Source: Nitrospira_D sp035465795 (GTDB lineage: Bacteria > Nitrospirota > Nitrospiria > Nitrospirales > Nitrospiraceae). Taken from it: DNA of 64,000 nt. The notes under the pieces are model-generated. The model did not search any database. It saw nothing but the letters and a program-made list of their open reading frames with translations, and was not told the origin of the DNA. The DNA lies in assembly GCF_049546785.1 (NCBI RefSeq), contig NZ_JBMWAN010000002.1, positions 1 to 64,000 on the forward strand, written 5' to 3'. Each line of letters starts with the position of its first letter. Positions within the stretch are counted from its first letter, which is position 1. This document shows positions 31,468 to 40,300 of the stretch, in pieces. The position numbers and the translations under genes were made by a program.

Positions 31468-32961
31468 TCAACGCGCGGTCGCAATCCAGCTTGGAGTCAT
31501 CGCGATGGGATGGTAGGCCGCCTTGGCCTCCTGTAATCCCGGCAATCCGGCGTCATCCATCGCATTAATACGGTCTGCTCCGTTCCGCAATGCGGTTCGA
31601 CACGTATTCCGGAACAGCGCCTGCGCGAGTCCCGGCACCGCCCGGTCCGCCACCTCAAACAGCACCGCAAAGGTCGCGGGTTCCAGCCAATAGCCGAACG
31701 TGTAGGCCGCAATCTGCTCACGGACCACCGCGACGGTGCCCACCAGTCCGAATCGCTCCCCCAGAGCCCACGCGATCTCGTGCGCCGCTTCGGCATCCTC
31801 CAGGAGCAACTGCCCCATCCGGTCGAGCTGTCCCTGTTGTTTTTGCGCCGCCCACCGCCGGTATAACGCCCGGCAGCCGTCATGATCGCCGGAATGATAG
31901 GGTCTGAACCGCACCGGCTGCTCCCGCTCCGCACGATTGCAGAGAGCCCGCTGCGACTTGTACGGGTCACCGGCCAGATTCGCCAGGTCCTTCGCCCGGT
32001 ATACATAGTCCGGGCTTTTGCTCGCATAGTGATACAGGCGCGGATCGAGCATGTTCTTTTGATCGTCCGTGAGATTCTCGATCCGGCTGACCGGAGACAC
32101 CCCGTTCCACTGCCGCATCAACGCAACGCCCTCGTGCACGGCATCTTCGAATGATCCGGCCCCGAGAGGAGGCAGCGGCATAAACCAGCCGTCGGGAGAA
32201 TGCGCGAACAGAAAGAAGACCCCGCCCCGTTCGATCCACCGGTACGGAAGGGTCGCTGTCCAGACATAGTGATAGGGAAAGGCAAAGGCCGCAAGTGCCG
32301 TTTGGCTCAGTATTTTGGCCTCATGCAGCGCCTGCGCCATCCTCGAGGCATCTGTCAGGCGCAGCGGCTGAAGCCGCCGGTCCGGCTGCAGGGCCGTGAC
32401 CCGCCGCGTAACTTCCGGCAGCGGGGCCAGCACCACCACATCCTCTTGATACCGGCCGATCAGACGAGGGTGTTCACTCAGTGCCCGAAGGGCATCCTCC
32501 TGCGCAAGGACATCCCGCACCCGCTCCCCATGCAGGCGAATCTCGTCTGGAATCGCCTCCCGCATAAAGGGACATTTCGTATCCCACCCCAAGACCACTT
32601 GATCCCCTCCGGCATTCCACATGAGCGCCAGAGGATAGAGTCGGCAATCCAGCGGGCGGCTTTGATAGATGCCGCATTGAGCCGTCACGGGATTGAAGGC
32701 CGGACAATGAAACCCTTCGCCGGCGGGATCTTTCACAAGGGCAATCTGCGACCCGGCCGGATCGTCAAACAAATCAGTCGAAACACCTAGGGAAACCGCC
32801 GCGCTGATTTCGTCCCGCGTAAAGTATGGGCGGAGAAAGCTGTCGGACTCAGGAAAGCGGCAACAGACATCGCACTGCGCACACACTGCGCCAGGAACCA
32901 TCTGCGGCAGAGGCTGCCGTATGGTCAGCTGCGAGTTGGGCTCCACCGGGGCAGGCGTCAT
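31468..32961 (-). CDS. YkgJ-type Fe/Zn cluster domain fused to DUF2156 acyltransferase-like domain
   Basis: The protein of about 497 residues has an N-terminal YkgJ-family cysteine cluster: CAQCDVCCRF, then HCPAF, QCGIYQSRPLDCRLYPL and DTKCPF, predicting a metal or Fe-S site. The C-terminal 280 residues match the DUF2156 GNAT-like fold found in phosphatidylglycerol lysyltransferases (RIENLTDDQKNML, FRPYHSGDHDGCRALYRRWA, AYTFGYWLEPATFAVLFEVA). No membrane segment is evident. The fusion suggests a transferase whose activity depends on a metal cofactor or redox state; substrate unknown. The ATG at 32961 has GAGGG upstream and is preferred over one at 33036. The hybrid kinase gene follows directly. 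Confidence 0.8.
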   Translation of the reverse strand: MTPAPVEPNSQLTIRQPLPQMVPGAVCAQCDVCCRFPESDSFLRPYFTRDEISAAVSLGVSTDLFDDPAGSQIALVKDPAGEGFHCPAFNPVTAQCGIYQSRPLDCRLYPLALMWNAGGDQVVLGWDTKCPFMREAIPDEIRLHGERVRDVLAQEDALRALSEHPRLIGRYQEDVVVLAPLPEVTRRVTALQPDRRLQPLRLTDASRMAQALHEAKILSQTALAAFAFPYHYVWTATLPYRWIERGGVFFLFAHSPDGWFMPLPPLGAGSFEDAVHEGVALMRQWNGVSPVSRIENLTDDQKNMLDPRLYHYASKSPDYVYRAKDLANLAGDPYKSQRALCNRAEREQPVRFRPYHSGDHDGCRALYRRWAAQKQQGQLDRMGQLLLEDAEAAHEIAWALGERFGLVGTVAVVREQIAAYTFGYWLEPATFAVLFEVADRAVPGLAQALFRNTCRTALRNGADRINAMDDAGLPGLQEAKAAYHPIAMTPSWIATAR

Positions 32962-33232
32962 CAGGCCCTCATCATACGATGGGCTGCAGCATCGAGCAAG
33001 CAACCTTTGCTTCGAATCACCCTCCCGGCCCTTCATCTCCGGGCGGTGTGATGATGCACCGGCGCGGGGACATTCAACGATTGCCAGGAAACACCTTCAA
33101 GCAGCACCGCAAGCAGCGCCATCACCCCGTGGGCTTGAGGTCTGTAATCCTCTTGTCGGGCTCTCATCACCGTGGTAGCATCCCTGCACCTTTATTGAAT
33201 CGTCCGGACGATTGCTCCGCAAGGATTCCCCA

Positions 33233-34720
33233 TTGGCACAGACTGAGGCACATCCCGCAACCCCCTGTTCGTCTCTGGCCGCAGATCTCGCCTTACGCCG
33301 CTGTGCGGACATTCGATCCCGGGTCATCATGGCCGGACTGTATGCGCCGGCGGAAGGGGCCGCGCACGAGGCCGGTCCCGCCGGCTCTCAGGCCGCCACT
33401 ACCTGGCGGATTAGCCCCTGTCCGCTATTCCTCTCACAAGAACAACTGGCATTTTTTACGAAGCTGGGGCCCCGGCTTTTGACCTTGTATCGAGCCCTCA
33501 ACCGGCTCTATCTGGAGAGCGCAAAGGGCACCCAACCGGCCTGGGTGGCGCGCTATCTCGATCAGGGTAAACCCGAAGCGTTAATCGCCTACAGCCGAAT
33601 GAAGCGCTTCCGCGATGACCTGCCTGCCGTCATCAGGCCGGATGTCATTCCGACGCAGGACGGCATGGTTATCACGGAACTGGATTCCGTCCCCGGAGGG
33701 ATCGGCCTCACGGCCTGCCTCTCCTCCGTGTATGGCGGGCTCGACGAGACCCCGTTGCCGTTGGTCGGAGGACGAGACGGCATGGTGCGAGGGTTTGCCG
33801 CCATGTTACGGGCGGTGCAGGGCACACGAGCCGGCTGTATCGCCATCGTCGTGTCGGAAGAAGCAAAAGACTACCGGCCGGAGATGGCCTGGCTGGCCGC
33901 ACGGCTCCGCGAGCAGGGCATTGAGACCTACTGCGTTGAGCCTCGTGACGTCCGCTTCACGGAGGAAGGATTGCGACTTCGGCTGGACGCGCGAGAACAG
34001 CCGATCGCCCTGATCTACCGCTTCTATGAACTGTTCGACCTGTTGAATATCCCGAAAGCCGAGCTGATTCAATACGCCGCGAAGAAGGAATGGGCGGCGG
34101 TCACTCCGCCCTACAAGCCGGCGCTGGAAGAGAAATCGGCTTTTGCCCTGCTCCACCACCCGGTCTTGCGGCCGTTCTGGGAAAAGGAATTGGGCGCGCC
34201 CACGTTCCTCGATCTGACGACGATTATGCCGCGTACCTGGCTGCTCGACCCGGCCCCTATTCCCCCGGCCGCGACCATTCCCGGCCTTCAGATGGGAGGC
34301 CGGGCCGTCACCAATTGGCGCGACCTGGCCGGAGCCACCCAGAAGGAGCGGCATTACGTCATCAAGCCCTCCGGATTTTCCGAGCTCGCCTGGGGCAGCC
34401 GGGGCGTTTCGGTAGGACACGATCTCCCGCAGGCCGAATGGGCCGCGGCAATTGAGCAGGCCCTGTCGTCGTTTCCGACCACGCCCTATATCCTGCAGGA
34501 ATTCCACAAAGGGCGCCTGTTCGAACTGGACTACTGGGATCCCGCATCCAACGCCATGCTACGGATGAACGGACGCGCCCGCCTCTCACCCTATTATTTC
34601 GTGGCCGAGGGGAAGGCCGAGCTCGCCGGCATCCTCGCGACCATCTGTTCGGCGGAAAAGAAGATCATCCACGGCATGAAAGACGCCATCATGGTCCCCT
34701 GTGCCGTTCACCCTCAATAG
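33233..34720 (+). CDS. Large soluble protein, possibly ATP-grasp-related
   Basis: The protein of about 495 residues has no signal peptide. The segments GMVITELDSVPGGIGLTACL (about residue 140), IALIYRFYELFDLLNIPKAE, HYVIKPSGFSELAWGSRGVS and YILQEFHKGRLFELDYWD resemble the nucleotide-binding and metal-binding stretches of ATP-grasp enzymes such as glutathionylspermidine-synthase relatives. This is weak, and I do not assign a substrate. The start is uncertain: TTG at 33233 has AAGGA eight bases upstream, TTG at 33212 and ATG at 33329 are alternatives. It is divergent from the YkgJ-DUF2156 gene. Confidence 0.7.
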   Translation: MAQTEAHPATPCSSLAADLALRRCADIRSRVIMAGLYAPAEGAAHEAGPAGSQAATTWRISPCPLFLSQEQLAFFTKLGPRLLTLYRALNRLYLESAKGTQPAWVARYLDQGKPEALIAYSRMKRFRDDLPAVIRPDVIPTQDGMVITELDSVPGGIGLTACLSSVYGGLDETPLPLVGGRDGMVRGFAAMLRAVQGTRAGCIAIVVSEEAKDYRPEMAWLAARLREQGIETYCVEPRDVRFTEEGLRLRLDAREQPIALIYRFYELFDLLNIPKAELIQYAAKKEWAAVTPPYKPALEEKSAFALLHHPVLRPFWEKELGAPTFLDLTTIMPRTWLLDPAPIPPAATIPGLQMGGRAVTNWRDLAGATQKERHYVIKPSGFSELAWGSRGVSVGHDLPQAEWAAAIEQALSSFPTTPYILQEFHKGRLFELDYWDPASNAMLRMNGRARLSPYYFVAEGKAELAGILATICSAEKKIIHGMKDAIMVPCAVHPQ

Positions 34721-34828
34721 ATCGCCAGACTACGGCACGCTCCCGCCTGGGACACTCAGGAATATGTTCAGGGTTCCCCAAATGCCTCATTCCACTTTCA
34801 TGGATGTCCATGGTAGCCTAAGAGTACT

Positions 34829-35074
34829 ATGGCCCTGACGCTGTTCCACGTCGATTGGTGTCCTGACTGTGAAGTCGTGCGCGACAAACTCGCGGAGCTC
34901 GGGGTCGCCTACGACGACGTGATCGTGCCGGATGTTCGACCTATGCGAAAACAGGTCTATGACGTGTCAGGGCAGTATTATGTGCCGGTCTTGCAAGACG
35001 GGGAGACCGTCTTGACTGAAACCCACGACATTCTCTCCCACCTTGAAACACACTATGCCAAGACCTCGTCGTGA
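34829..35074 (+). CDS. Glutaredoxin-like protein
   Basis: The 81-residue protein is a single thioredoxin-fold domain of the glutaredoxin/GST-N type: LTLFHVDWCPDCEVVRDKL with a CPDC active site at about residues 11-14, the cis-proline in YYVPVLQDGE and a C-terminal helix. A two-cysteine active site implies dithiol chemistry. The ribosome binding site is poor. It precedes the lysine 2,3-aminomutase gene by about 100 bp on the same strand, with no obvious functional tie. Confidence 0.85.
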   Translation: MALTLFHVDWCPDCEVVRDKLAELGVAYDDVIVPDVRPMRKQVYDVSGQYYVPVLQDGETVLTETHDILSHLETHYAKTSS

Positions 35075-35172
35075 GCTCTCGACAATCCCTGTGTTCCCGC
35101 ACGATCGGCGACAGGGGCTGTCCTTTCCCTGCCGCGAATGGTGTGAACTCTTGAAAAGGAGGCCATGAACTC

Positions 35173-36294
35173 GTGGAGGAATGGAGACGCATCCTCGCCG
35201 AAAGCATCGTGAAGCCGAAGGACCTGGCCGAACGATTCGGCGTTGATGAAAAGGAAATAGAAGCGATCGTGGGCCCCTACCCGATGCGGATCACCCCGAC
35301 CGTGCTCGGCACGATCAAAGAAAAGGGCGACGCGATCTGGAAACAGGTCGTCCCCGAAATGGCTGAGCTGGCGGATATCGACGCCGAGGACGACCCGCTC
35401 GAAGAAGATCTCATGAGCCCGGTACCCCACTTGGTGCATCGCTACCCGGATCGCGTGCTCCTAATGGTCACCAACCAATGTCCGATCTATTGCCGCTTTT
35501 GCACCCGCAAGCGGCTCGTCGGGAAACCGGGGTTTCTCAAGAAGGGCGAGCTGGACCGGGCCATCACCTATCTGCGCGAGCATCAAGAAGTGCGGGATGT
35601 GATTCTCTCCGGCGGCGACCCGCTGCTGTTGCCCGACTACCTGCTCGAACGGGTGCTCAAGGCCCTCCGGACGATTCCGCACCTGGAGCTCATTCGCATC
35701 GGCTCGCGCGTGCCCGGCACCTTGCCGCAGCGGATCACGCCGAAGCTCTGCGAGATGGTCAAGAAATACCATCCCATCTATATGAACCTGCATTTCAATC
35801 ACCCGGACGAATTGACACCCGAGGTCAAAGCCGCCTGCGGCATGCTGGCGGACGCGGGCGTTCCGCTTGGCGCGCAGACGGTGCTCCTCAAAGGCGTGAA
35901 CGACGATCCTGAGATCATGAAACGCCTCGTTCATCAGCTGTTGCTCGCCCGGATAAAGCCCTATTATCTCTACCAGGCGGACCTGACCAAGGGGACGAAC
36001 CATTTCCGCACGACCGTCGAAACCGGTCTGCAGATCATCAAAGCCCTGCAGGGTCATACCAGCGGCATGGCCGTCCCGCATTTCGTCATCGATGCGCCCG
36101 GCGGAGGAGGGAAAATTCCGCTCCTCCCCGACGACTACCTCGTCCATCTCGATGAAGACGGAGCCATGCTCAGGAATTACGAAAACAAGACGTTCCATTA
36201 CCCCCAACCCAAACAGGGGCAGGGCCGCGAACTCCCGATGGTCGGCGCGCACCCGGGATGGGGTTCCTGTACGAACGATCATGAGGAGGCGTGA
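35173..36294 (+). CDS. kamA: Lysine 2,3-aminomutase family radical SAM enzyme
   Basis: The 373-residue protein has the radical SAM cluster motif CPIYCRFCTRKR (about residues 103-114). It also has DVILSGGDPLLLPD, the IRIGSRVPGTLPQRI block and the PLP-lysine region IDAPGGGGKIPLLPD of lysine 2,3-aminomutases. It converts L-lysine to L-beta-lysine, either free or, in the EpmB branch, for EF-P modification. There is no efp, epmA or acetyltransferase (ablB) nearby, so its end use is unclear. The GTG start at 35173 follows AAGGAGG at a slightly long spacing. The dCTP deaminase-like gene begins 7 bp after its stop. Confidence 0.92.
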   Translation: MEEWRRILAESIVKPKDLAERFGVDEKEIEAIVGPYPMRITPTVLGTIKEKGDAIWKQVVPEMAELADIDAEDDPLEEDLMSPVPHLVHRYPDRVLLMVTNQCPIYCRFCTRKRLVGKPGFLKKGELDRAITYLREHQEVRDVILSGGDPLLLPDYLLERVLKALRTIPHLELIRIGSRVPGTLPQRITPKLCEMVKKYHPIYMNLHFNHPDELTPEVKAACGMLADAGVPLGAQTVLLKGVNDDPEIMKRLVHQLLLARIKPYYLYQADLTKGTNHFRTTVETGLQIIKALQGHTSGMAVPHFVIDAPGGGGKIPLLPDDYLVHLDEDGAMLRNYENKTFHYPQPKQGQGRELPMVGAHPGWGSCTNDHEEA

Positions 36295-36301
36295 ACACCC
36301 G

Positions 36302-37456
36302 GTGAGTCGGCGCGCATCCCAGGGCATTCTTCCCTACCAGGACATCAAGCAGCTGATTGTGAACCGGGCGATCACGGCCTCCCCGGCGATTGAAGACCGG
36401 CAGATTCAGCCGGCCAGTCTCGATTTGCGCCTGGGACGCAAAGCCTACCGGCTCATCAGCAGCTTTCTCCCGGAACTCTCCGCGATCTCCTCACGGCTCA
36501 ACGTGCTCGACTTCTATCAATCCGATCTCGTGATGTATGAGATGGATTTGACCGACGGCGCTATTCTGGAAAAGGGCCATGTCTATCTGGTGCCTCTGCT
36601 CGAAACCCTCAAGCTGCCGAAGACCCTCCGGGCCAGGGCCAATCCGAAAAGCACCACCGGCCGGCTGGATGTCTTCACCCGCATCGTCACCGATCTGAAC
36701 GCCGGCTTCGACGAAATCCGCGCCGGCTACCAGGGCCCGCTGTTTCTGGAAGTAGTCCCGCGGTCGTTTGCGATCAAGGTGCGGACCGGGCAGTCTCTGA
36801 ACCAAATCCGCTTTGTCCGGGGGGAGGCCACGGTGACCGACGCGGCGCTGCAGACCATTCACAGCAAGTCCCCGCTCCTCTACCACAACAGCGCGCCCAG
36901 AAAGCCTTTGGGCCGCCGTGAGTTCCGAGCCGAACGCGGACTGTTCCTGCGCATCGACCTCAAGGGGGAAGACCGCACAGGCTCGAACATCATCGGCTAT
37001 CGTGCCAAGAAGAACAGTCACGTCATCGATCTGGCCAAAGTCGGACACTACGCCGCCGCCGATTTTTGGGAGCCGCTCCACCGGCACCGGCACGACAGCC
37101 TGCTCCTGGAGCCGGAAGAGTTTTACATTCTGGCATCGAAGGAACGGATCCGCGTCCCGGCCGGCTACGCCGCCGAGATGGTCGCCTATGAAGCGGCTTG
37201 CGGGGAACTCCGCACGCATTATGCGGGATTCTTCGACCCGGGGTTCGGCTATGGCGCCGAGGGCGAGATCAAGGGCACACAGGTGGTGTTGGAAGTCCGC
37301 CCGCATGACGTGCCCTTTTTGATCCACGACGGGCAGACATTTTTTAAGGTTGTATATGACCGCATGCTCGACGTACCCTCTCAGTTATACGGCACCACGT
37401 TGGGGTCCTCCTATCAACGACAGGCCCTCACACTCAGCAAACACTTTAAAGTCTAG
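36302..37456 (+). CDS. dcd: Two-domain dCTP deaminase-like protein
   Basis: The 384-residue protein, twice the usual Dcd length, holds two dUTPase/Dcd-fold halves. The first has RQIQPASLDLRLG, NPKSTTGRLDVF and GPLFLEVVPRS. The second has RIRVPAGYAAEMVAYE, GFFDPGFGYGAEGEIKG and TQVVLEVRPHDVPF, containing the region of the catalytic glutamate. Dcd deaminates dCTP to dUTP for thymidylate synthesis. Long Dcd proteins of this type are annotated as deoxycytidine triphosphate deaminases in several phyla, though activity is rarely tested. The GTG start at 36302 is near AGGAGG. It is coupled closely to the lysine aminomutase gene upstream. Confidence 0.85.
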   Translation: MSRRASQGILPYQDIKQLIVNRAITASPAIEDRQIQPASLDLRLGRKAYRLISSFLPELSAISSRLNVLDFYQSDLVMYEMDLTDGAILEKGHVYLVPLLETLKLPKTLRARANPKSTTGRLDVFTRIVTDLNAGFDEIRAGYQGPLFLEVVPRSFAIKVRTGQSLNQIRFVRGEATVTDAALQTIHSKSPLLYHNSAPRKPLGRREFRAERGLFLRIDLKGEDRTGSNIIGYRAKKNSHVIDLAKVGHYAAADFWEPLHRHRHDSLLLEPEEFYILASKERIRVPAGYAAEMVAYEAACGELRTHYAGFFDPGFGYGAEGEIKGTQVVLEVRPHDVPFLIHDGQTFFKVVYDRMLDVPSQLYGTTLGSSYQRQALTLSKHFKV

Positions 37457-37459
37457 GTT

Positions 37460-37864
37460 ATGGCTCCCACAGATCTCCCGTCAAAAGATCCGTCTCACAC
37501 TCCGTCGCCTCAGCCTGCGGACGATGACACCGGAGGGGATAAACAACTGCGGGTCGCCGGCATGATGACCGGCACCGCGCTGATGTTCATCGGCTTCCTG
37601 AACGTGTTCCTGTCGATCAGCGGCGGATTTGAGATCAACGCCGTGCCGCTCCTTATCTATTTCGGCGGCGTCGCCGTCTGGGCCAACGCGGTGATTGAGA
37701 ATCCGACCTGGCGCTACAGCGTCATGATCGGCGCCATTGCGATCGGGCTGGGATTCTTCCACTACGGCGAAGTGCTCTTCTGGCACAAGCAGGTCGTCTT
37801 CTGGTCGACCGTCGTGATCGTGATGTATTTCATGTTCAGAGAGCCGAAACAACCCGACAGATAA
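37460..37864 (+). CDS. Small integral membrane protein
   Basis: The 134-residue protein has a polar N-terminal tail of about 30 residues and four predicted transmembrane helices (MMTGTALMFIGFLNVFL, AVPLLIYFGGVAVWANAVI, VMIGAIAIGLGFFHYGEVLF, VVFWSTVVIVMYFMF). No functional motif is seen. It starts 3 bp after the dcd stop and ends 6 bp before the glycosyltransferase start, so it belongs to the same plus-strand operon. Function unknown. Confidence 0.8.
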   Translation: MAPTDLPSKDPSHTPSPQPADDDTGGDKQLRVAGMMTGTALMFIGFLNVFLSISGGFEINAVPLLIYFGGVAVWANAVIENPTWRYSVMIGAIAIGLGFFHYGEVLFWHKQVVFWSTVVIVMYFMFREPKQPDR

Positions 37865-37870
37865 GTGCAG

Positions 37871-38563
37871 ATGACGATTTCCGTCATCATCCCCACCCTC
37901 AACGAATCTTCGACCATCGCGCGCACCCTCACGCGCACGGTGGCATTGGGATTCGAGGAGATTATCGTCAGCGACGGGGGCAGCACCGACCCCACCATCC
38001 CCATGGTCCGGGCCTGCTGCGACCGGGTACCCTCAACCCGCCTCATCACAGCGCAAAAGGGCCGGGCACGGCAGCTCAACGAAGGCGCCAAGGCGAGTCG
38101 CGGCGATATTCTGCTCTTCCTGCATGCCGACACAGAGTTGCCTCCCGACGCCAAGGCGGTCATCGAGTCCGCTCTGACAGATCGCAAGATCGTCGGAGGC
38201 CGCTTCGACGTCCGGTTCGATCGCGCCTCGCGCTGGGGCGACATGATCAGCTGGTTCATGAACCGGCGATCCCGGCTCAGCGGCATCGCCACCGGCGACC
38301 AAGCCATCTTTGTCCGGCGCCAGGTCTTCGAACAGATGGGCGGGTTTTCGGACATCCCCTTGATGGAAGACATCGAATTCAGCCGCCGGTTAAAACGCCT
38401 GGGCCCCACGGCACCGCTCACCGAGGTCGTCACCACCTCCTTTCGGCGCTGGGAACAGAACGGCCCCCTCCGCACAATTCTCTTGATGTGGACCCTCCGC
38501 TTCCTGTATTGGCTCGGCGTGAATCCGCATCGACTCAACTGCTTCTACAGGGCCGTGCGCTAG
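37871..38563 (+). CDS. Family 2 glycosyltransferase (TIGR04283 type)
   Basis: The 230-residue protein is a GT-A glycosyltransferase: VIIPTLNESSTIARTL at the start, IIVSDGGSTDPT, DILLFLHADTELPPDA (the DxD-type metal site) and GGFSDIPLMEDIEFSRRLKR. This set of motifs marks the family described as rSAM/selenodomain-associated transferase 2. Its usual companion, a DUF2064 transferase-1 protein, follows at 38594-39388. The pair is often found together in gene clusters with radical SAM proteins; none of those is adjacent. The sugar donor is not known. The ATG at 37871 is used; a GTG lies two codons upstream. Confidence 0.88.
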   Translation: MTISVIIPTLNESSTIARTLTRTVALGFEEIIVSDGGSTDPTIPMVRACCDRVPSTRLITAQKGRARQLNEGAKASRGDILLFLHADTELPPDAKAVIESALTDRKIVGGRFDVRFDRASRWGDMISWFMNRRSRLSGIATGDQAIFVRRQVFEQMGGFSDIPLMEDIEFSRRLKRLGPTAPLTEVVTTSFRRWEQNGPLRTILLMWTLRFLYWLGVNPHRLNCFYRAVR

Positions 38564-38593
38564 AAGGCGCGGGACACGAGGCTAGAGGAACAG

Positions 38594-39388
38594 ATGAAAC
38601 CCCTATCGACGGACGCGAAAAAGCCACAGTCCACCTCTCGCCCCTTGTCTCAAGCCTCTCGCCGGCAGGGCGCAGGAAGCGCCCTCGTGATCTTCGCGAA
38701 AGCTCCCGTGCCCGGCCAGGTCAAGACACGTCTGTCCCCTCCGCTGACGCCGGACGAAGCAGCTACCCTGCACGGCAGCTTTGTCCTCGACACGCTCGAG
38801 CGCACCAAACTGGCAGCCTCCAAGCTGAAGCTGCCGATCGATCGCTATCTGGCCTGTGCGCCTTCGTCCACACTCGTCTTCTTCCAGATTATGGAGGAGC
38901 GACAGAGCGTGAAGCTGATCGATCAAGTCGGCGACGACCTGGGCACACGCATGCGGCAGGCCTTCGACTCCTTGTTCGTCAAGGGATATCAACGCGTGCT
39001 CATCGTCGGGACCGATGTGCCGTCGCTCCCGCTTGAACACTACCAACAAGCCCTCGCCCTCCTGGAGACGAACGACCTCGTGCTGGGTCCGGCCCTCGAT
39101 GGGGGATACTATTTGATCGGCCTGAAACGACCAGTTCCGGAACTCTTCGCCGATATCCCCTGGTCCACCGACCGCGTGCTGGCCCTGACCCTGGAGAAAG
39201 CCACTGCCCTCGGACTCAAGACCGCCTGCCTGCCTGAGTGGCGCGATGTCGATACCATCGACGATCTCCAGGCCCTGATCGAAGCCAGCCTACTCGACGC
39301 CAAAAAACCGAAAAATGAACAAGCATTTTCATCACGCACAGCTGGAGCCCTGCAATTCATCGGGAAAAAGCTTCGCTCCCGCGTCTAA
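38594..39388 (+). CDS. DUF2064 nucleotidyltransferase-like protein (TIGR04282 type)
   Basis: The 264-residue protein has the GT-A-like DUF2064 core: ALVIFAKAPVPGQVKTRL (about residues 30-47), GDDLGTRMRQAF, VLIVGTDVPSLPLEHY and LGPALDGGYYLIGLKRPVPE. It is the partner of the glycosyltransferase just upstream. The first 28 residues (rich in Lys, Ser, Gln) are encoded by DNA resembling the AGCCTCTCGCC dispersed repeat (38566-38685), so the repeat seems to have been taken into the N-terminus or the true start is later, though no other start is obvious. Function unproven. Confidence 0.85.
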   Translation: MKPLSTDAKKPQSTSRPLSQASRRQGAGSALVIFAKAPVPGQVKTRLSPPLTPDEAATLHGSFVLDTLERTKLAASKLKLPIDRYLACAPSSTLVFFQIMEERQSVKLIDQVGDDLGTRMRQAFDSLFVKGYQRVLIVGTDVPSLPLEHYQQALALLETNDLVLGPALDGGYYLIGLKRPVPELFADIPWSTDRVLALTLEKATALGLKTACLPEWRDVDTIDDLQALIEASLLDAKKPKNEQAFSSRTAGALQFIGKKLRSRV

Positions 39389-39410
39389 CTCTCGCTAGAG
39401 GATCATCAGC

Positions 39411-40145
39411 ATGAATGAACGAGTGGCACTCATCACCGGCGGGGCCAAAGGCATCGGGCGCGGAGTCGCGCTCGACTTGGCTGCCCGACATTGGAAGATC
39501 GCGTACTGCTACCGCACCAGTGAATCCGAGGCACAAAAGACCACCCTGGCCATCACGGAACGGGGCGGACAGGCGCTAGCCATCCGCTGTGACGTGTCGG
39601 ACCCGACGGCTGCACAAGACCTCATCGTACAGGTTGAGCAGCGCTGGGGACGGATTGACGTCCTCATCAACGGCGCCGGTCCCTACCACCGCGTGAACCT
39701 CTTCGAGGAAACCGTCGAGGGCTGGAACGAGATGTTCGACGGCAACCTCCATCCTATTTTCTATCTGGCCAAAGCGGTGGCACCCGGCATGAAAGCCCGT
39801 AAAAGCGGCCGCATCATCAATTTCAGCATGGCCAATGCCGACCAAATGATCTCCCAGACCGATGTGACGGCGCACTACATCGCCAAAGCCGGGGTGCTCA
39901 TCCTCACACGAACCCTGGCCAAACTCCTGGCGCCGCACGGTATCACCGTGAATGCCGTCTCGCCCGGCTTCATTGATTCCGGCAGCGCCCCGGCCGAAGA
40001 ACTGGCGGGGATGACCAAACGCATTCCCGCAGGCTATATTGGAACGGTCGACGACACGGTCGCAGCAGTGCGATACTTATTAAGCGAGGACGCCCGCTAT
40101 GTGAACGGGGCGAATATTCAGATCAGCGGAGCGTGGGGGATATGA
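39411..40145 (+). CDS. Short-chain dehydrogenase/reductase
   Basis: The 244-residue protein is a classical SDR: NAD(P)-binding TGGAKGIGRG (about residues 9-18), CDVSDPTAAQ, INGAGPYHRV in place of the usual NNAG, active-site serine in INFSMANAD and the Tyr-x-x-x-Lys catalytic pair in HYIAKAG (about 160). VNAVSPGFIDSGSA and the C-terminal VNGANIQISGAWG complete the fold. It resembles FabG-like 3-oxoacyl-ACP reductases; the substrate is not determinable. It is the last gene of the plus-strand run that starts near 34800. Confidence 0.92.
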   Translation: MNERVALITGGAKGIGRGVALDLAARHWKIAYCYRTSESEAQKTTLAITERGGQALAIRCDVSDPTAAQDLIVQVEQRWGRIDVLINGAGPYHRVNLFEETVEGWNEMFDGNLHPIFYLAKAVAPGMKARKSGRIINFSMANADQMISQTDVTAHYIAKAGVLILTRTLAKLLAPHGITVNAVSPGFIDSGSAPAEELAGMTKRIPAGYIGTVDDTVAAVRYLLSEDARYVNGANIQISGAWGI

Positions 40146-40300
40146 GGAGCTGAGGTGATCGGCTTAGTTTCAGTGCTCGCTGACCGCGCGCCAAAGATCC
40201 AGGTCATATTTTCAGATTAGGGGCGGCGCTCTGTCAATGCGCGCAATGTGAAACCAACCCAATCACCCCGCTTGGGTGAGGGGAAAGAAAGGGAGCGGTA

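Noticed and set aside
35173..36294. Assignment of the aminomutase as EpmB
   Set aside because: No efp or epmA is near and the length is intermediate, so the broader lysine 2,3-aminomutase family name is kept.
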